A program made the position numbers and the translations under genes. From positions 138,926 to 202,925 of the forward strand of contig JAGVRI010000001.1 of the NCBI GenBank assembly GCA_018606645.1: a stretch of 64,000 bases of DNA. Direction: 5' to 3'. Origin of the DNA: Chloroflexota bacterium. GTDB taxonomy: Bacteria; Chloroflexota; Anaerolineae; JAAYZQ01. Shown piece by piece: positions 9,392 to 17,284 of the stretch. Positions within the stretch are counted from its first letter, which is position 1. Each line of letters opens with the position of its first letter. Under the pieces are notes generated by a model, which was not told the DNA's origin, ran no database searches, and saw only the letters and a list, made by a program, of their open reading frames with translations.

Positions 9392-10647
9392 AGATCTTGT
9401 TGGTGACCCACAAGTATCCGCCCCATGCCCTGGGCGGGGTGGAGGTCTATACCTACCATCTGGCCCGCGCCCTGCGAGGACACCATCAGGTGTTCGTCTT
9501 TTATCGGCATGACGATCGGGACGGGCCGTCCCTTGCCGAATACGACCAGGAGGCGGACGGTATTTTCGTCCGGCGCGTCTCCTGCCGTCCTCAGGGATGG
9601 AAGGCCACGGTCGCCGGCCAATTCCTGGACACCTTTCTCAACCGGCCGATCGAGGAGAGTCTGGCCCGCTTGGTCGCCCAAGTCCAACCGGACCTGGTCC
9701 ACCTCCAACACCTGATGTCCCTCTCGGTGCGCATCCCCCATCGGCTGCGGCGCGCCGGCCGGCCGGTAGTGCTGACCTTTCACGATTACTGGTTCCTGTG
9801 CGCCAATTCGCAACTGGTCTGGCCGGACGGGCGGGTGTGCCGGGGAAAAGCGGCCGGAATGAACTGCGTCCGCTGTGCGGCGGCGGCGCGGTTCCCCTCG
9901 GCCTGGGTCCCCTGGCTTCGGCCCGCCGTGGCGCCCCTGTTTCTCTGTCGAGATTGGGTGGTGAAGCGGGCTGCCCTTCAGGCCCAGTTTTTCATCGCTC
10001 CGTCTCACTTTTTGATCGGGCAGTACGTGGCCGCCGGGTTTCCGAAGGAACGCTTCATCTATCTGGAAAACGGCATCCCGCTCGACCGCCTGCGGCGCGC
10101 CCAATGGCAAGCGACGGATGGGCCGTTGCGGGTGACCTTTCTGGGGGCGCTGGCCTGGCAGAAGGGGGTTCATGTCCTGGTCGAGGCATTCAACGGTTTG
10201 CCGGAGGGGGTGGCCCGCCTGCGCATCTGGGGCGATCCGGGCGTATTCCCGGAATATGCGGAGCGCCTGCGCCGCTGCCTGATCCATCCCGACGCAGCGC
10301 TGATGGGGCCGATCGCCAACGAGCGGGTGGGGGAGGTCCTGGCCGACAGCGATGTGTTGGTCGTGCCCTCCCTCTGGTACGAGAATTCGCCGATGGTCAT
10401 TCAGGAAGCGCACGCGTTGGGGGTGCCGGTCATCGCCTCCGATCTGGGGGCGTTGGCGGAGAAGGTGCGCCATGAGGTAGACGGCCTGCTCTTTCCGCCC
10501 GGCGATGCGCTGGCCTTGCAGCAGACGCTCCAGCGGATCCTAGATGAGCCCGACCTTCTGCCGCGACTTCGCTCCGGTGTTCCCTCACCGCTGGATATGG
10601 AGGAACACGCCGGCGAGATGGAGCGGCTCTACCGCCAGGTGGTATGA
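9388..10647 (+). CDS. family 4 glycosyltransferase
   Basis: This is the last gene of the glycan operon, 419 residues, starting at an ATG that overlaps the previous stop by four bases. The N-terminal GT-B half begins MKILLVTHKYPPHALGGVE; the donor half has VTFLGALAWQKGVHVL and an E-x7-E motif in YENSPMVIQEAHALGVPVI. A Cys-containing insert (VCRGKAAGMNCVRC) after FHDYWFLC resembles the cysteine-rich loop of some GT4 enzymes and might bind a metal. The substrate is unknown. It converges on the response regulator gene, with only nine bases between them. Confidence 0.87.
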   Translation: MKILLVTHKYPPHALGGVEVYTYHLARALRGHHQVFVFYRHDDRDGPSLAEYDQEADGIFVRRVSCRPQGWKATVAGQFLDTFLNRPIEESLARLVAQVQPDLVHLQHLMSLSVRIPHRLRRAGRPVVLTFHDYWFLCANSQLVWPDGRVCRGKAAGMNCVRCAAAARFPSAWVPWLRPAVAPLFLCRDWVVKRAALQAQFFIAPSHFLIGQYVAAGFPKERFIYLENGIPLDRLRRAQWQATDGPLRVTFLGALAWQKGVHVLVEAFNGLPEGVARLRIWGDPGVFPEYAERLRRCLIHPDAALMGPIANERVGEVLADSDVLVVPSLWYENSPMVIQEAHALGVPVIASDLGALAEKVRHEVDGLLFPPGDALALQQTLQRILDEPDLLPRLRSGVPSPLDMEEHAGEMERLYRQVV

Positions 10648-10656
10648 ACTCCGCGC

Positions 10657-11349
10657 TCAGACCTTGGCCAGGGAATAGCCCATCCCCCAATGGGTCAGGA
10701 TATAGCGGGGGTTACGAGGGTCAGCTTCGAGCTTGCCCCGCAAGCGGCGGATGTAGACTTTGACGTTCGCCGGACTCTCGCCAAAGCCAGTTCCCCAGAC
10801 GTGGTCCAGGATCTGGTCAGAGCTTAACACCTGACCAGCATTGCACGCCAGATAGAGGAGCAGTCGGTACTCGGTCGGGGTGAGCACCACTTCCTGCCCA
10901 TTCACAAACACCTTGCGACTCACCGGATCGATCACCAGGCGGCCGCCATCGAAGGAGAAGCGTTGAACCCGTCCCTCCTGACCTTCGGCGGCGCGGCGCA
11001 GGGTAGAACGGATCCTGGCCCTCAGTTCCTGGAGTTCAAACGGCTTGGTCACATAGTCATCGGCGCCAATATCCAGGCCGTACACCTTGTTATCGGTGCT
11101 TCCCAGGGCGGTTAACATGATGACCGGCGCACTAGAGAATTCGCGGAGGCGACGTAGCATCTCCCAGCCATCAACCTCGGGCATCATGACATCCAGCAGG
11201 ATCAGGTCTGGGCGGAACTGGTGAACCAGCCGCAACCCCTCCCGCGCATCCTGGGCAACGGCCACTTCATAGCCATCCTTGGTCAGGACCCGTTCCAGAA
11301 ACGCGGTCATTTCGGGTGCGTCATCTACCACGAGGATCTTGGTCGCCAT
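10657..11349 (-). CDS. OmpR/PhoB-family response regulator
   Basis: Residues 1-120 are a receiver domain: acidic pocket in ILVVDDAPE, phospho-acceptor Asp in LILLDVMMP, conserved Thr in VIMLTALG, and Lys in DDYVTKPF. Residues 130-230 are a winged-helix DNA-binding domain (VLTPTEYRLLLYLACNAG, VKVYIRRLRGKLE). It would be phosphorylated by a histidine kinase and regulate transcription. No kinase gene is adjacent, so its partner is elsewhere. The start was set at the ATG giving MATKILVVDD; upstream codons in frame run across the promoter. It is divergent from the oxidase operon, which it might control, but that is only a positional guess. Confidence 0.92.
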   Translation of the reverse strand: MATKILVVDDAPEMTAFLERVLTKDGYEVAVAQDAREGLRLVHQFRPDLILLDVMMPEVDGWEMLRRLREFSSAPVIMLTALGSTDNKVYGLDIGADDYVTKPFELQELRARIRSTLRRAAEGQEGRVQRFSFDGGRLVIDPVSRKVFVNGQEVVLTPTEYRLLLYLACNAGQVLSSDQILDHVWGTGFGESPANVKVYIRRLRGKLEADPRNPRYILTHWGMGYSLAKV

Positions 11350-11380
11350 CCTGGCTCCGTATCTCGATTGCCCTATAATC

Positions 11381-11409
11381 AGTATATCACATCTATTGGA
11401 GGAATGCAA
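11381..11409 (-). promoter_or_regulatory. promoter of the response regulator gene
   Basis: On the minus strand TTGCAT (11409-11404), 17-bp spacer, TATACT (11386-11381). The predicted transcript starts near 11374, leaving a leader of about 25 nt before the ATG at 11349. Confidence 0.65.
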
Positions 11410-11440
11410 ACGCAACTTGGGTGCGTTATGTATCCACGCT

Positions 11441-11533
11441 GGAAGTGGATCCTTTGGGCCGACCGGCTGCAGCCTCGACTCCTGGCTGAGGGGAGTGGAG
11501 CCCTGCGGCGGACTGGCGGAAGCCTCGACTCTC
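11441..11533. repeat. two degenerate copies of the family 1 palindromic repeat
   Basis: Two neighbouring elements (about 11441-11482 and 11489-11533) each contain a GGAGTGGAGCC-like arm and an AGCCTCGACTCC-like arm that are imperfect reverse complements. The 442-bp gap 11350-11791 otherwise holds the two divergent promoters, another repeat copy and the oxidase leader; I saw no further gene there. Confidence 0.65.
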
Positions 11534-11557
11534 GGGCAAAGGGTCGTTCGCGCCAAC

Positions 11558-11586
11558 TTGACTCCAACTCCAGATCACTCTATAAT
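11558..11586 (+). promoter_or_regulatory. promoter of the haem-copper oxidoreductase operon
   Basis: TTGACT (11558-11563), 17-bp spacer, TATAAT (11581-11586). Transcription should start near 11593, about 200 nt before the first structural gene at 11792, so the operon has a long leader containing a palindromic repeat. Confidence 0.75.
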
Positions 11587-11705
11587 CTCTAGACACCTGA
11601 GGTAGGAGGGAGGTGAGGGTGTAGAGGAGTTGCCATGCCCGGTAGGGCACTACGAGGGATGGAAACGGGCGGGGACGGGCGGCTGAAGCCTCGACTCGGG
11701 GTGGT

Positions 11706-11749
11706 GGAGTGGAGCCTTCAGGCGGTTGACCGGCTGAAGCCTTGACTCC
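11706..11749. repeat. family 1 palindromic repeat, near-consensus copy
   Basis: The arm GGAGTGGAGCCTTCAGGCGG (11706-11725), a TTGA loop and the arm CCGGCTGAAGCCTTGACTCC (11730-11749) pair with few mismatches. A lone half-copy lies just upstream at 11681-11698. It falls inside the leader of the oxidase operon and would fold in the mRNA. Confidence 0.8.
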
Positions 11750-11791
11750 GGCGTGCGGGGAACGGTCTATTTTTGAAAAGGAGGGAACGAA

Positions 11792-11896
11792 ATGTATATC
11801 ACCGATCTGGTCTGGTGGGCATACACCGCATTCATCGTCGCCGCCGCTCTCTTTTTGCTCTACTTTGCCTCTAAAGTGCGGCAGAAAGGGGAATAG
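11792..11896 (+). CDS. 34-aa single-pass membrane protein, ba3-type oxidase subunit IIa-like
   Basis: A short frame starts MYITDLVWWAYTAFIVAAAL and ends KVRQKGE; it is one membrane helix with a basic C-terminus. A strong ribosome site (AAAAGGAGGG) lies seven bases upstream and the stop is two bases before the subunit II start. The Thermus ba3 oxidase has a subunit IIa of the same size (34 residues) in the same gene order (IIa, II, I), where it supplies the helix missing from the one-helix subunit II. I infer the same role here from size, topology and position; sequence identity is not claimed. Confidence 0.75.
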   Translation: MYITDLVWWAYTAFIVAAALFLLYFASKVRQKGE

Positions 11897-11898
11897 CC

Positions 11899-12321
11899 AT
11901 GGACGCGCGAGAACGACGCTGGCTGTACCTGCTGATCGCAGTCTTTGTGGTGGTCAACGCCGTGACCCTATCCCCGCTCGTGCCCTGGCAGCAATGGCTT
12001 CTGTGGTCCAAACCCACCCCCGCCCGGACCTTTGCCATCGAAGTGGAAGACTATCAGTTCAAACTTCCGCCGGAAGGGATGGTAGTCAAAGTCGGAGAGT
12101 ATGTCGAGTTCTCGGCCACCTCCCACGACGTGACCTACGGCTTTGGCGTCTTTCGCAAGGACGGGAGCCTCGTGTTCCAGATGCAGGTCTTGCCGGGCAT
12201 GACCAACCGCATCACCTGGAAATTCGACCAGGCCGGCCTGTACGACGTGCGCTCCACCGAGTATTCGGGGCCTCGCCACTCCGAAATGGTCGTCCCCGAT
12301 GCGATTCAGGTGATCCCCTGA
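11899..12321 (+). CDS. haem-copper oxidoreductase subunit II lacking the CuA ligands
   Basis: This 140-residue protein has one N-terminal membrane helix (residues 9-28) and a cupredoxin domain, like subunit II of ba3 oxidases. Aligned with the CuA site pattern C-x3-C-x3-H-x2-M, it reads S119-x3-S123-x3-H127-x2-M130, and the first His ligand (DVIHGF in Thermus ba3) is Tyr80 in DVTYGF. Three of the CuA ligands are therefore gone, while the fold and spacing are kept. The protein should not accept electrons from cytochrome c through CuA; loss of CuA is typical of quinol-oxidising enzymes. It is translated just before subunit I, 13 bp away, with an AGGAGG site between. Confidence 0.88.
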   Translation: MDARERRWLYLLIAVFVVVNAVTLSPLVPWQQWLLWSKPTPARTFAIEVEDYQFKLPPEGMVVKVGEYVEFSATSHDVTYGFGVFRKDGSLVFQMQVLPGMTNRITWKFDQAGLYDVRSTEYSGPRHSEMVVPDAIQVIP

Positions 12322-12334
12322 GGAGGCAGACACC

Positions 12335-13972
12335 ATGGCTCAGTTAGGTTGGCAGGAAAAGTGGACATTGCGTTTCGCCGTCGTCGGCCTGCTCTTCCTG
12401 GCGCTGGCCGGCTTTGAGGGCCTGTTGATGCGGACCCAGCAGTACGACCTGGATGCGTTGCGCCCCATGGAAGCCGTCCTGAACACCATCCGCTTCGGCG
12501 CCGAGCCGACGCAGGCAGAACTCTATTACTCGATGATGACCGCCCATCCCATCGTCGGCATCTATGGCTTTGTCTATATGGCGATCATGGGCGCCTTTTA
12601 CTTTCTGGTACCCTTCCTGCTGGGGCGCAAGGAGGTCCGTTACAAGAAGCTGGTGGTGCTCAATTTCTTCCTGCAACCGATCGGCGTCCTGATCTGCTGG
12701 GGAGCGGGATTCTTTGGCATGTTCAACGCGCTGTACACCCTCTATTGGCCGCTGCCCGTGAGTTACGACCGGGTGCCGCTGCTGGGCAGCATCGCCTTTG
12801 TGATCGGCGCGGCGATCATCATGGTCAACATCCTGCTCTTTGCCTACAACCTGTTCAGCACGGTGCTGAGCAAGAACAACCCCCGCTCCTACAGCTTCTG
12901 GGGCTTTCTCCGCTCCGCCTTTGGCATCAGCCGCCTGATGAAATGGTTGGGCAAAGAAGACAAGGGGGCGCCCAATCTCGACCATGATGGCTTGCCGGTC
13001 TTTCTCGTCGCCGTCGGACGGGGTTCGATTGACACGGTGATCAATGCCTTTGTCTTGCTCACAGCGGGGGTGTTGATCCTGGTCTACGGCCTGGCGGCGC
13101 TTTTCCGCGCCCCGCTCGATCCCGGAGCGGTGAACGCGTTGGTCTACAAGAACTGGTTCTGGTGGGGGCTAGATATGGTCGCCGACGGCAATGTGCTCAT
13201 CTACACCGCCGGCATCTGGTATCTGCTCATCCCGCTGCTGGTCGGACGGGAGTTGTTCGGGGCGCAGGTAGTCAAGACGGTAATCATGGCCGACCTGCTG
13301 GTGTCGTTGGGCGTATGGAGCCACCACCTGCTCGCCGACCGACCCCAGCCGCTGTGGATGAAGCTGCTCTCCGGCCAGTTTATCACCTGGGGCGAGTTTT
13401 TTACCATGGGCCTGACCATCTTTGCCTCGCTGATGACCATCTGGCTGGCCCAGCCGGTCAAGATGACGCCGGCGCTCAAATTTGTCCTCGCCTCGATCTT
13501 TGGCTTTCTGATGGGGGGCTCGGCCGGACTGATCCAGGCCAACACCGGGCTCAACCTGGTCTTTCACAACACCCAGTGGGTCATCGCCCTCCACGCTCAT
13601 ACCTTCCTGCTGACGGCGGTGAGTTCACTGGTGTTCGCCGTGCTGTATGCGCTGGTGCCGATGCTGACCAAGGTCGAGTTCCGCTACCCGAAACTGGTGA
13701 ACCTCCACCTCTGGCTGTGGGTGATCGGCTCGGTGCTGAACGCCTACGCCATGGGCATGGCCGGCGCACAGGGCATGTTGCGGCGCACCATCTACGAAGG
13801 AGGGCAGTTCCGGCCGTACGTTGCCGTCTCCTGGCTGGGGGGCGCTCTGATGGGCGTCGCTCTGGTGGTCTTTCTGGTCCAGGTCATCGGCACGCTAGGG
13901 CTGGGCCAGGTGCTGGGTCTGTTCGTGCCTGGGCGACGGACCGGAGGCCGGACCACGCCGGCGCAGGGATGA
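12335..13972 (+). CDS. haem-copper oxidoreductase subunit I, B-type-like with altered active site (candidate nitric oxide reductase)
   Basis: This 545-residue protein has about 13 membrane helices and aligns along its length with the B (ba3) family. Haem ligands are present: H71 and H422 for the low-spin haem, H420 for the high-spin haem, and H330-H331 for the non-haem metal. In helix VI, however, the third metal ligand and cross-linked Tyr of oxygen reductases (GHPIVY) are missing. The segment WWGLDMVADG (residues 276-285) aligns without gaps to WWVVHLWVEG of NorB, giving Asp280 for His and Asp284 for the Glu that binds FeB. Loss of the Tyr and gain of a carboxylate are hallmarks of NO reductases. 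Activity is inferred, and reduced oxygen reductase or another role is possible. Confidence 0.88.
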   Translation: MAQLGWQEKWTLRFAVVGLLFLALAGFEGLLMRTQQYDLDALRPMEAVLNTIRFGAEPTQAELYYSMMTAHPIVGIYGFVYMAIMGAFYFLVPFLLGRKEVRYKKLVVLNFFLQPIGVLICWGAGFFGMFNALYTLYWPLPVSYDRVPLLGSIAFVIGAAIIMVNILLFAYNLFSTVLSKNNPRSYSFWGFLRSAFGISRLMKWLGKEDKGAPNLDHDGLPVFLVAVGRGSIDTVINAFVLLTAGVLILVYGLAALFRAPLDPGAVNALVYKNWFWWGLDMVADGNVLIYTAGIWYLLIPLLVGRELFGAQVVKTVIMADLLVSLGVWSHHLLADRPQPLWMKLLSGQFITWGEFFTMGLTIFASLMTIWLAQPVKMTPALKFVLASIFGFLMGGSAGLIQANTGLNLVFHNTQWVIALHAHTFLLTAVSSLVFAVLYALVPMLTKVEFRYPKLVNLHLWLWVIGSVLNAYAMGMAGAQGMLRRTIYEGGQFRPYVAVSWLGGALMGVALVVFLVQVIGTLGLGQVLGLFVPGRRTGGRTTPAQG

Positions 13973-13987
13973 TCGTTCGATTTCCGG

Positions 13988-14026
13988 GCAGGGCCAGGGG
14001 GCAGCCTGGCCCTGCTTTTCTCTTCT
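13988..14026 (+). terminator. rho-independent terminator of the oxidase operon
   Basis: A perfect 11-bp stem GCAGGGCCAGG / CCTGGCCCTGC with a 6-nt loop is followed by TTTTCTCTTCT, 15 bp after the subunit I stop. Confidence 0.88.
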
Positions 14027-14105
14027 GGCAAACGAGATGCGCAACCATCCGCAGCCGTCGGTGTTGTATGATACGGGACCGACAGGCGCTTGTGAGGTAG
14101 ACCGG

Positions 14106-14654
14106 GTGGATGAGACGGTAGACGAGCAGGCGCTGGTCGAGCAAGCCAAGGTCGATCCAGAAGCTTTCGGTCTCTTGTACGAACGGTACGTTGACAGGAT
14201 CTATCATTACGTGTACTATCGCACCGGCAATGTCCACGACGCAGAGGACCTGACGGCCCGGGTGTTCTACCAGGCGTTATGTCATCTGCCTCAGTATGTG
14301 TACCGGGGGATGCCCTTTTCGTCGTGGCTGTATCGGATCGCCCATAATCTAGTGGCGAACTGGCACCGCGATCAGAGCCGACAGAAGGTCGTCTCGTTGG
14401 ACAGGTTGGCGTGGATCGGTCAACAGGGGGAAGAGGGTCCCTTCCAGCAGCTGGCCAGGAAGGAGAGACAGGCGGTGCTGTTGGCAGCGATCCGGCGCCT
14501 ACCTGCCGATCGGCAGCAACTCTTGATCCTGAAATTCGTGGAACGTCTGTCGAACGCTGAGATCGGCCAGATCATGGGCCGGAGCGAAGGGGCGATCAAA
14601 TCGCTCTACCATCGCACCCTGGCGGCGTTGCGCCAGGAATTGACGGAAGGATGA
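14106..14654 (+). CDS. ECF-type RNA polymerase sigma factor
   Basis: The protein contains region 2 (DRIYHYVYYRTGNVHDAEDLT, with the conserved acidic DAEDL and following aromatic residues for -10 melting) and region 4 (an HTH in LSNAEIGQIMGRSEGAIKSL), separated by a short linker with no region 3, the plan of extracytoplasmic-function sigma factors. The GTG at 14106 was chosen for the GAGGT site seven bases upstream; an in-frame ATG at 14037 would add 23 residues. No recognisable anti-sigma gene follows, but the small membrane protein two genes on could serve. It starts a co-directional run with degV and fabH. Confidence 0.88.
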   Translation: MDETVDEQALVEQAKVDPEAFGLLYERYVDRIYHYVYYRTGNVHDAEDLTARVFYQALCHLPQYVYRGMPFSSWLYRIAHNLVANWHRDQSRQKVVSLDRLAWIGQQGEEGPFQQLARKERQAVLLAAIRRLPADRQQLLILKFVERLSNAEIGQIMGRSEGAIKSLYHRTLAALRQELTEG

Positions 14655-14699
14655 TGGGAGGGGCCGGACTGCGGCCCGGTGTTTGGAGAAACGAGAGAG

Positions 14700-15575
14700 A
14701 TGATCAGAGTTGCGACCGATTCGACCTGTGACCTGCCTGAGGGGATGTTTCAGGAGTATGAGGTGACGGTGGTGCCGATCAACATCCAGTTCGGCACGGA
14801 GACCTATGAGGATGGGGTCACCTTGGACCGGGCGACTTTTTATCGCAAGATCGAAGAAACGGGCATGCTGCCCACGACGTCGCAGCCTTCAGCCGGGCAG
14901 TTCGAGCGATACTACCGCCAACTCGCCGAGGCCGGGGCGACCGATATCATTTCGTTGCACGTCACGGCCAAGTTGAGCGGCACCTATCAATCGGCCGAAC
15001 TGGCCAAAGAAATGGTCCAGGACCAGGTGCGGGTCCACCCCTTTGACAGCGCCTGCGGCTCGGCCGGGTTGGGCTTTATGGTCATCGAAGCGGCGCGGAT
15101 GATCCGCGCCGGCAAGGGGGTGGCCGAAATCCTGGCCCGCATGGAAACGATTCGGTCGCGGATGAACATCATCCTCGCGCTGAAGGACCTGCGCTTCGCC
15201 CGGATGAGCGGGCGGGTGGGCAAACTCCAGAGTAGCCTGGCGTCGTTGCTGGACATCAAGCCGATCGTCGTCTTGGAAAATGGGTTGCTCGATGTGGCCG
15301 AAAAGGTCCGCACGCAACAAAAAGCAATCGACCGGATGCTGGACTTGATGGCGGAGCGGATCGGCGGCGTTTCGGTCCCGGTCAACCTGGCCGTGGTCCA
15401 TGCTCAGGCGCCTGAGATGGGGCAGAAATTGCTGGAACGGGCACGGCGCCTGTTCAATTGTTGTGAGACCTTTTTGGTGGATTTGACTTCGTCGCTGGTG
15501 GTCCATTTTGGGCCCGGAACGCTGGGGTTGGTTGCCTATCCGGTGCAGGGAGGTGGCGAGGGCCGTGCTGAGTAG
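14700..15575 (+). CDS. DegV-family fatty-acid-binding protein
   Basis: The 291-residue protein has the DegV plan: MIRVATDSTCDLP at the start, the TTSQPSAGQF motif that contacts the fatty-acid headgroup, the SAKLSGTYQSA-like segment (here TAKLSGTYQSA) and GSAGLGFMV. DegV proteins bind long-chain fatty acids and, as FakB, present them to the kinase FakA for acyl-phosphate formation. No fakA is nearby, but fabH two genes downstream fits a lipid context. The ATG at 14700 was preferred to one 21 bases upstream because the protein then begins at the conserved strand and follows GAGAGAG. Confidence 0.9.
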   Translation: MIRVATDSTCDLPEGMFQEYEVTVVPINIQFGTETYEDGVTLDRATFYRKIEETGMLPTTSQPSAGQFERYYRQLAEAGATDIISLHVTAKLSGTYQSAELAKEMVQDQVRVHPFDSACGSAGLGFMVIEAARMIRAGKGVAEILARMETIRSRMNIILALKDLRFARMSGRVGKLQSSLASLLDIKPIVVLENGLLDVAEKVRTQQKAIDRMLDLMAERIGGVSVPVNLAVVHAQAPEMGQKLLERARRLFNCCETFLVDLTSSLVVHFGPGTLGLVAYPVQGGGEGRAE

Positions 15576-15595
15576 AAATGGGAGGAGAGGAACCG

Positions 15596-15979
15596 ATGAA
15601 CATCCGGCAAGTGGCGGAAGGACTGATCGCCCGGGCTGAACCTCGGGCTGGGTTGCGGCTCAGGCCGGCCGCCGGTAGGGTCCCCAACCTGCCGGACTTG
15701 GTCGAGCAATTGGAAAAGACTCTGGTACCGATCCCGCCCGATCCGGTGTTCCGCCAAAGGCTTCACGAGCACCTGGTCCGGGAGGCGTGGAGCTATCAGA
15801 CCGGGTGCTCCGAAGCGAGCCCCAGGGTCGGGCTCGAAGACGGTCTGTTCCGGCGACACCGCAAGGGGATCCTGATCGGTGCGGCGGCGGTGGGCTCGGT
15901 CGCGTCGGTGGTGGGGGTGGCCGTGGCCTGCGTGCTGCGCTACCGTCACAGCAAAGCGACCCACATTGCCGCCAGTTAG
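15596..15979 (+). CDS. small single-pass membrane protein, function unknown
   Basis: This 127-residue protein starts at an ATG preceded by GGAGGAGAGG. The first 85 residues are soluble and contain PDPVFRQRLHEHLV; a hydrophobic helix follows at about residues 96-118 (ILIGAAAVGSVASVVGVAVA) with basic residues on both sides, and there is a short tail. It could be a membrane-tethered anti-sigma factor given the ECF sigma gene upstream, but no zinc-binding or other anti-sigma motif is visible, so the function stays unassigned. It lies 20 bp after degV, in the same direction. Confidence 0.7.
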   Translation: MNIRQVAEGLIARAEPRAGLRLRPAAGRVPNLPDLVEQLEKTLVPIPPDPVFRQRLHEHLVREAWSYQTGCSEASPRVGLEDGLFRRHRKGILIGAAAVGSVASVVGVAVACVLRYRHSKATHIAAS

Positions 15980-16034
15980 GTTCGTCAGACGCGAACCGTT
16001 TCCATCGAATATCGAACCGGGAGGCATGGGAGAG

Positions 16035-17204
16035 ATGACCTGGTATGCACGGATTACAGGCTGGGGCAAGTATGTTCCGGGGCGGGTTCTGACCAACTTT
16101 GACCTGGAAAAGATCGTGGACACCAGCGACGAGTGGATCCGCACCCGCACCGGCATCCGCGAACGGCGCATCGCCGCCCCTGGGGAGACCTGCTGTTCCA
16201 TGTCGGTGGCGGCGGCACAAAAAGCCCTGGAAGTCGCCCGACTGAATCCGACCGACCTGGAACTGATCATCGTCGCCACCTCGTCGCCCGATTACCTGGT
16301 CCCGTCGGTGGCGAGCATGGTCCAGGATCGGCTGGGGGCCAGGGGGACGCCGGCCTTCAGCCTGGTGGCCGGCTGCACCGGATGGGTCTATGCCCTGGTG
16401 ACGGCCAGCCAGTTTATCCAGACCGGCGCCTATCGGAATGCGCTGGTGATCGGTACCGAACATCTCTCGGTCGGCGTGGATTGGACCGACCGGACGACCT
16501 GCGTCCTCTTTGGCGATGGGTCGGGCGCGGTAGTGCTGGAAGCCAGCGAGCAGCCGACCGGCCTGATGGCCTTTGATCTGGGTTCGGATGGTTCTGACTA
16601 TGACGCCCTGATCTTTCCCGGTTGTGGGGGAGTCCATCCGCCCAGCCATGAGGTGATCGACCAGCGGCTCCACTATCTGCGCATGGATGGGCACCGCGTC
16701 TTCAAGTTCGCCACGCGGGTCATGGCCGACTCGGTGGCCAAAGTGGTGACCGCCAGCGGCCTGACGATTGACGACATCGCCCTGATCATCCCCCACCAGG
16801 CGAACGACCGGATCATCGAGCTGGCCCGTCGCCGGTTGGGAGTGCCCCCGGAGAAGATCATGGTCAACATCGACCGCTACGGCAATACCTCCGCCGCGTC
16901 CATTCCGCTGGCGTTCGTGGAGGCGATAGAGGAGGGGCGGATCAAGCCGGGCGATCGTGTCGTCTTTGTCGGCTTTGGCGCCGGGCTTACTTGGGCCTCG
17001 GCCGTCTTTCACTGGGAACCGCAAGAGCCGACGGCCATCGCTGTCGCCGACTGGCCGATCCGGGAACGTCTGGCCCAGCCGATCGCCCGGGCGCGGACTG
17101 CCCTGTGGAGCGCCCGGGTCAGCCTGGCGACCCGGATTGAGCCGTTGCTGTTGCCACTGTACGCGTTCGCCGGGAGTTACAAGAAGCGGCGTAAAAAGAA
17201 ATAA
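16035..17204 (+). CDS. beta-ketoacyl-ACP synthase III family enzyme (FabH-like)
   Basis: A thiolase-fold condensing enzyme of 389 residues. The Cys-His-Asn set is present: Cys in VAGCTGW, His in IIPHQAN and Asn in YGNTSAASIP. FabH condenses acetyl-CoA or another acyl-CoA with malonyl-ACP to start fatty-acid synthesis. The N-terminal WIRTRTGIRERRI motif is typical. It differs from the usual 320-330 residues by a C-terminal extension of about 55 residues, helical and basic, ending GSYKKRRKKK, which could bind membrane or nucleic acid. The ATG at 16035 has GGGAGAG-type spacing; one nine bases upstream is possible. Other KAS III relatives (for example polyketide starters) cannot be excluded. Confidence 0.88.
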   Translation: MTWYARITGWGKYVPGRVLTNFDLEKIVDTSDEWIRTRTGIRERRIAAPGETCCSMSVAAAQKALEVARLNPTDLELIIVATSSPDYLVPSVASMVQDRLGARGTPAFSLVAGCTGWVYALVTASQFIQTGAYRNALVIGTEHLSVGVDWTDRTTCVLFGDGSGAVVLEASEQPTGLMAFDLGSDGSDYDALIFPGCGGVHPPSHEVIDQRLHYLRMDGHRVFKFATRVMADSVAKVVTASGLTIDDIALIIPHQANDRIIELARRRLGVPPEKIMVNIDRYGNTSAASIPLAFVEAIEEGRIKPGDRVVFVGFGAGLTWASAVFHWEPQEPTAIAVADWPIRERLAQPIARARTALWSARVSLATRIEPLLLPLYAFAGSYKKRRKKK

Positions 17205-17227
17205 GAGCGGCTTGGCGGAGAGTACCT

Positions 17228-17262
17228 TGGGGCAGGCGAGGGCCATGTCCTCGCCTGCCCCA
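17228..17262. terminator. perfect 14-bp stem-loop between convergent genes
   Basis: TGGGGCAGGCGAGG and CCTCGCCTGCCCCA flank a 7-nt loop, between fabH and the convergent yvlD-like gene. There is only a weak T-rich tail (GTCGTTTGTT), so it may work as a bidirectional terminator. Confidence 0.65.
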
Positions 17263-17284
17263 GTCGTTTGTTGGTGACGATGCC

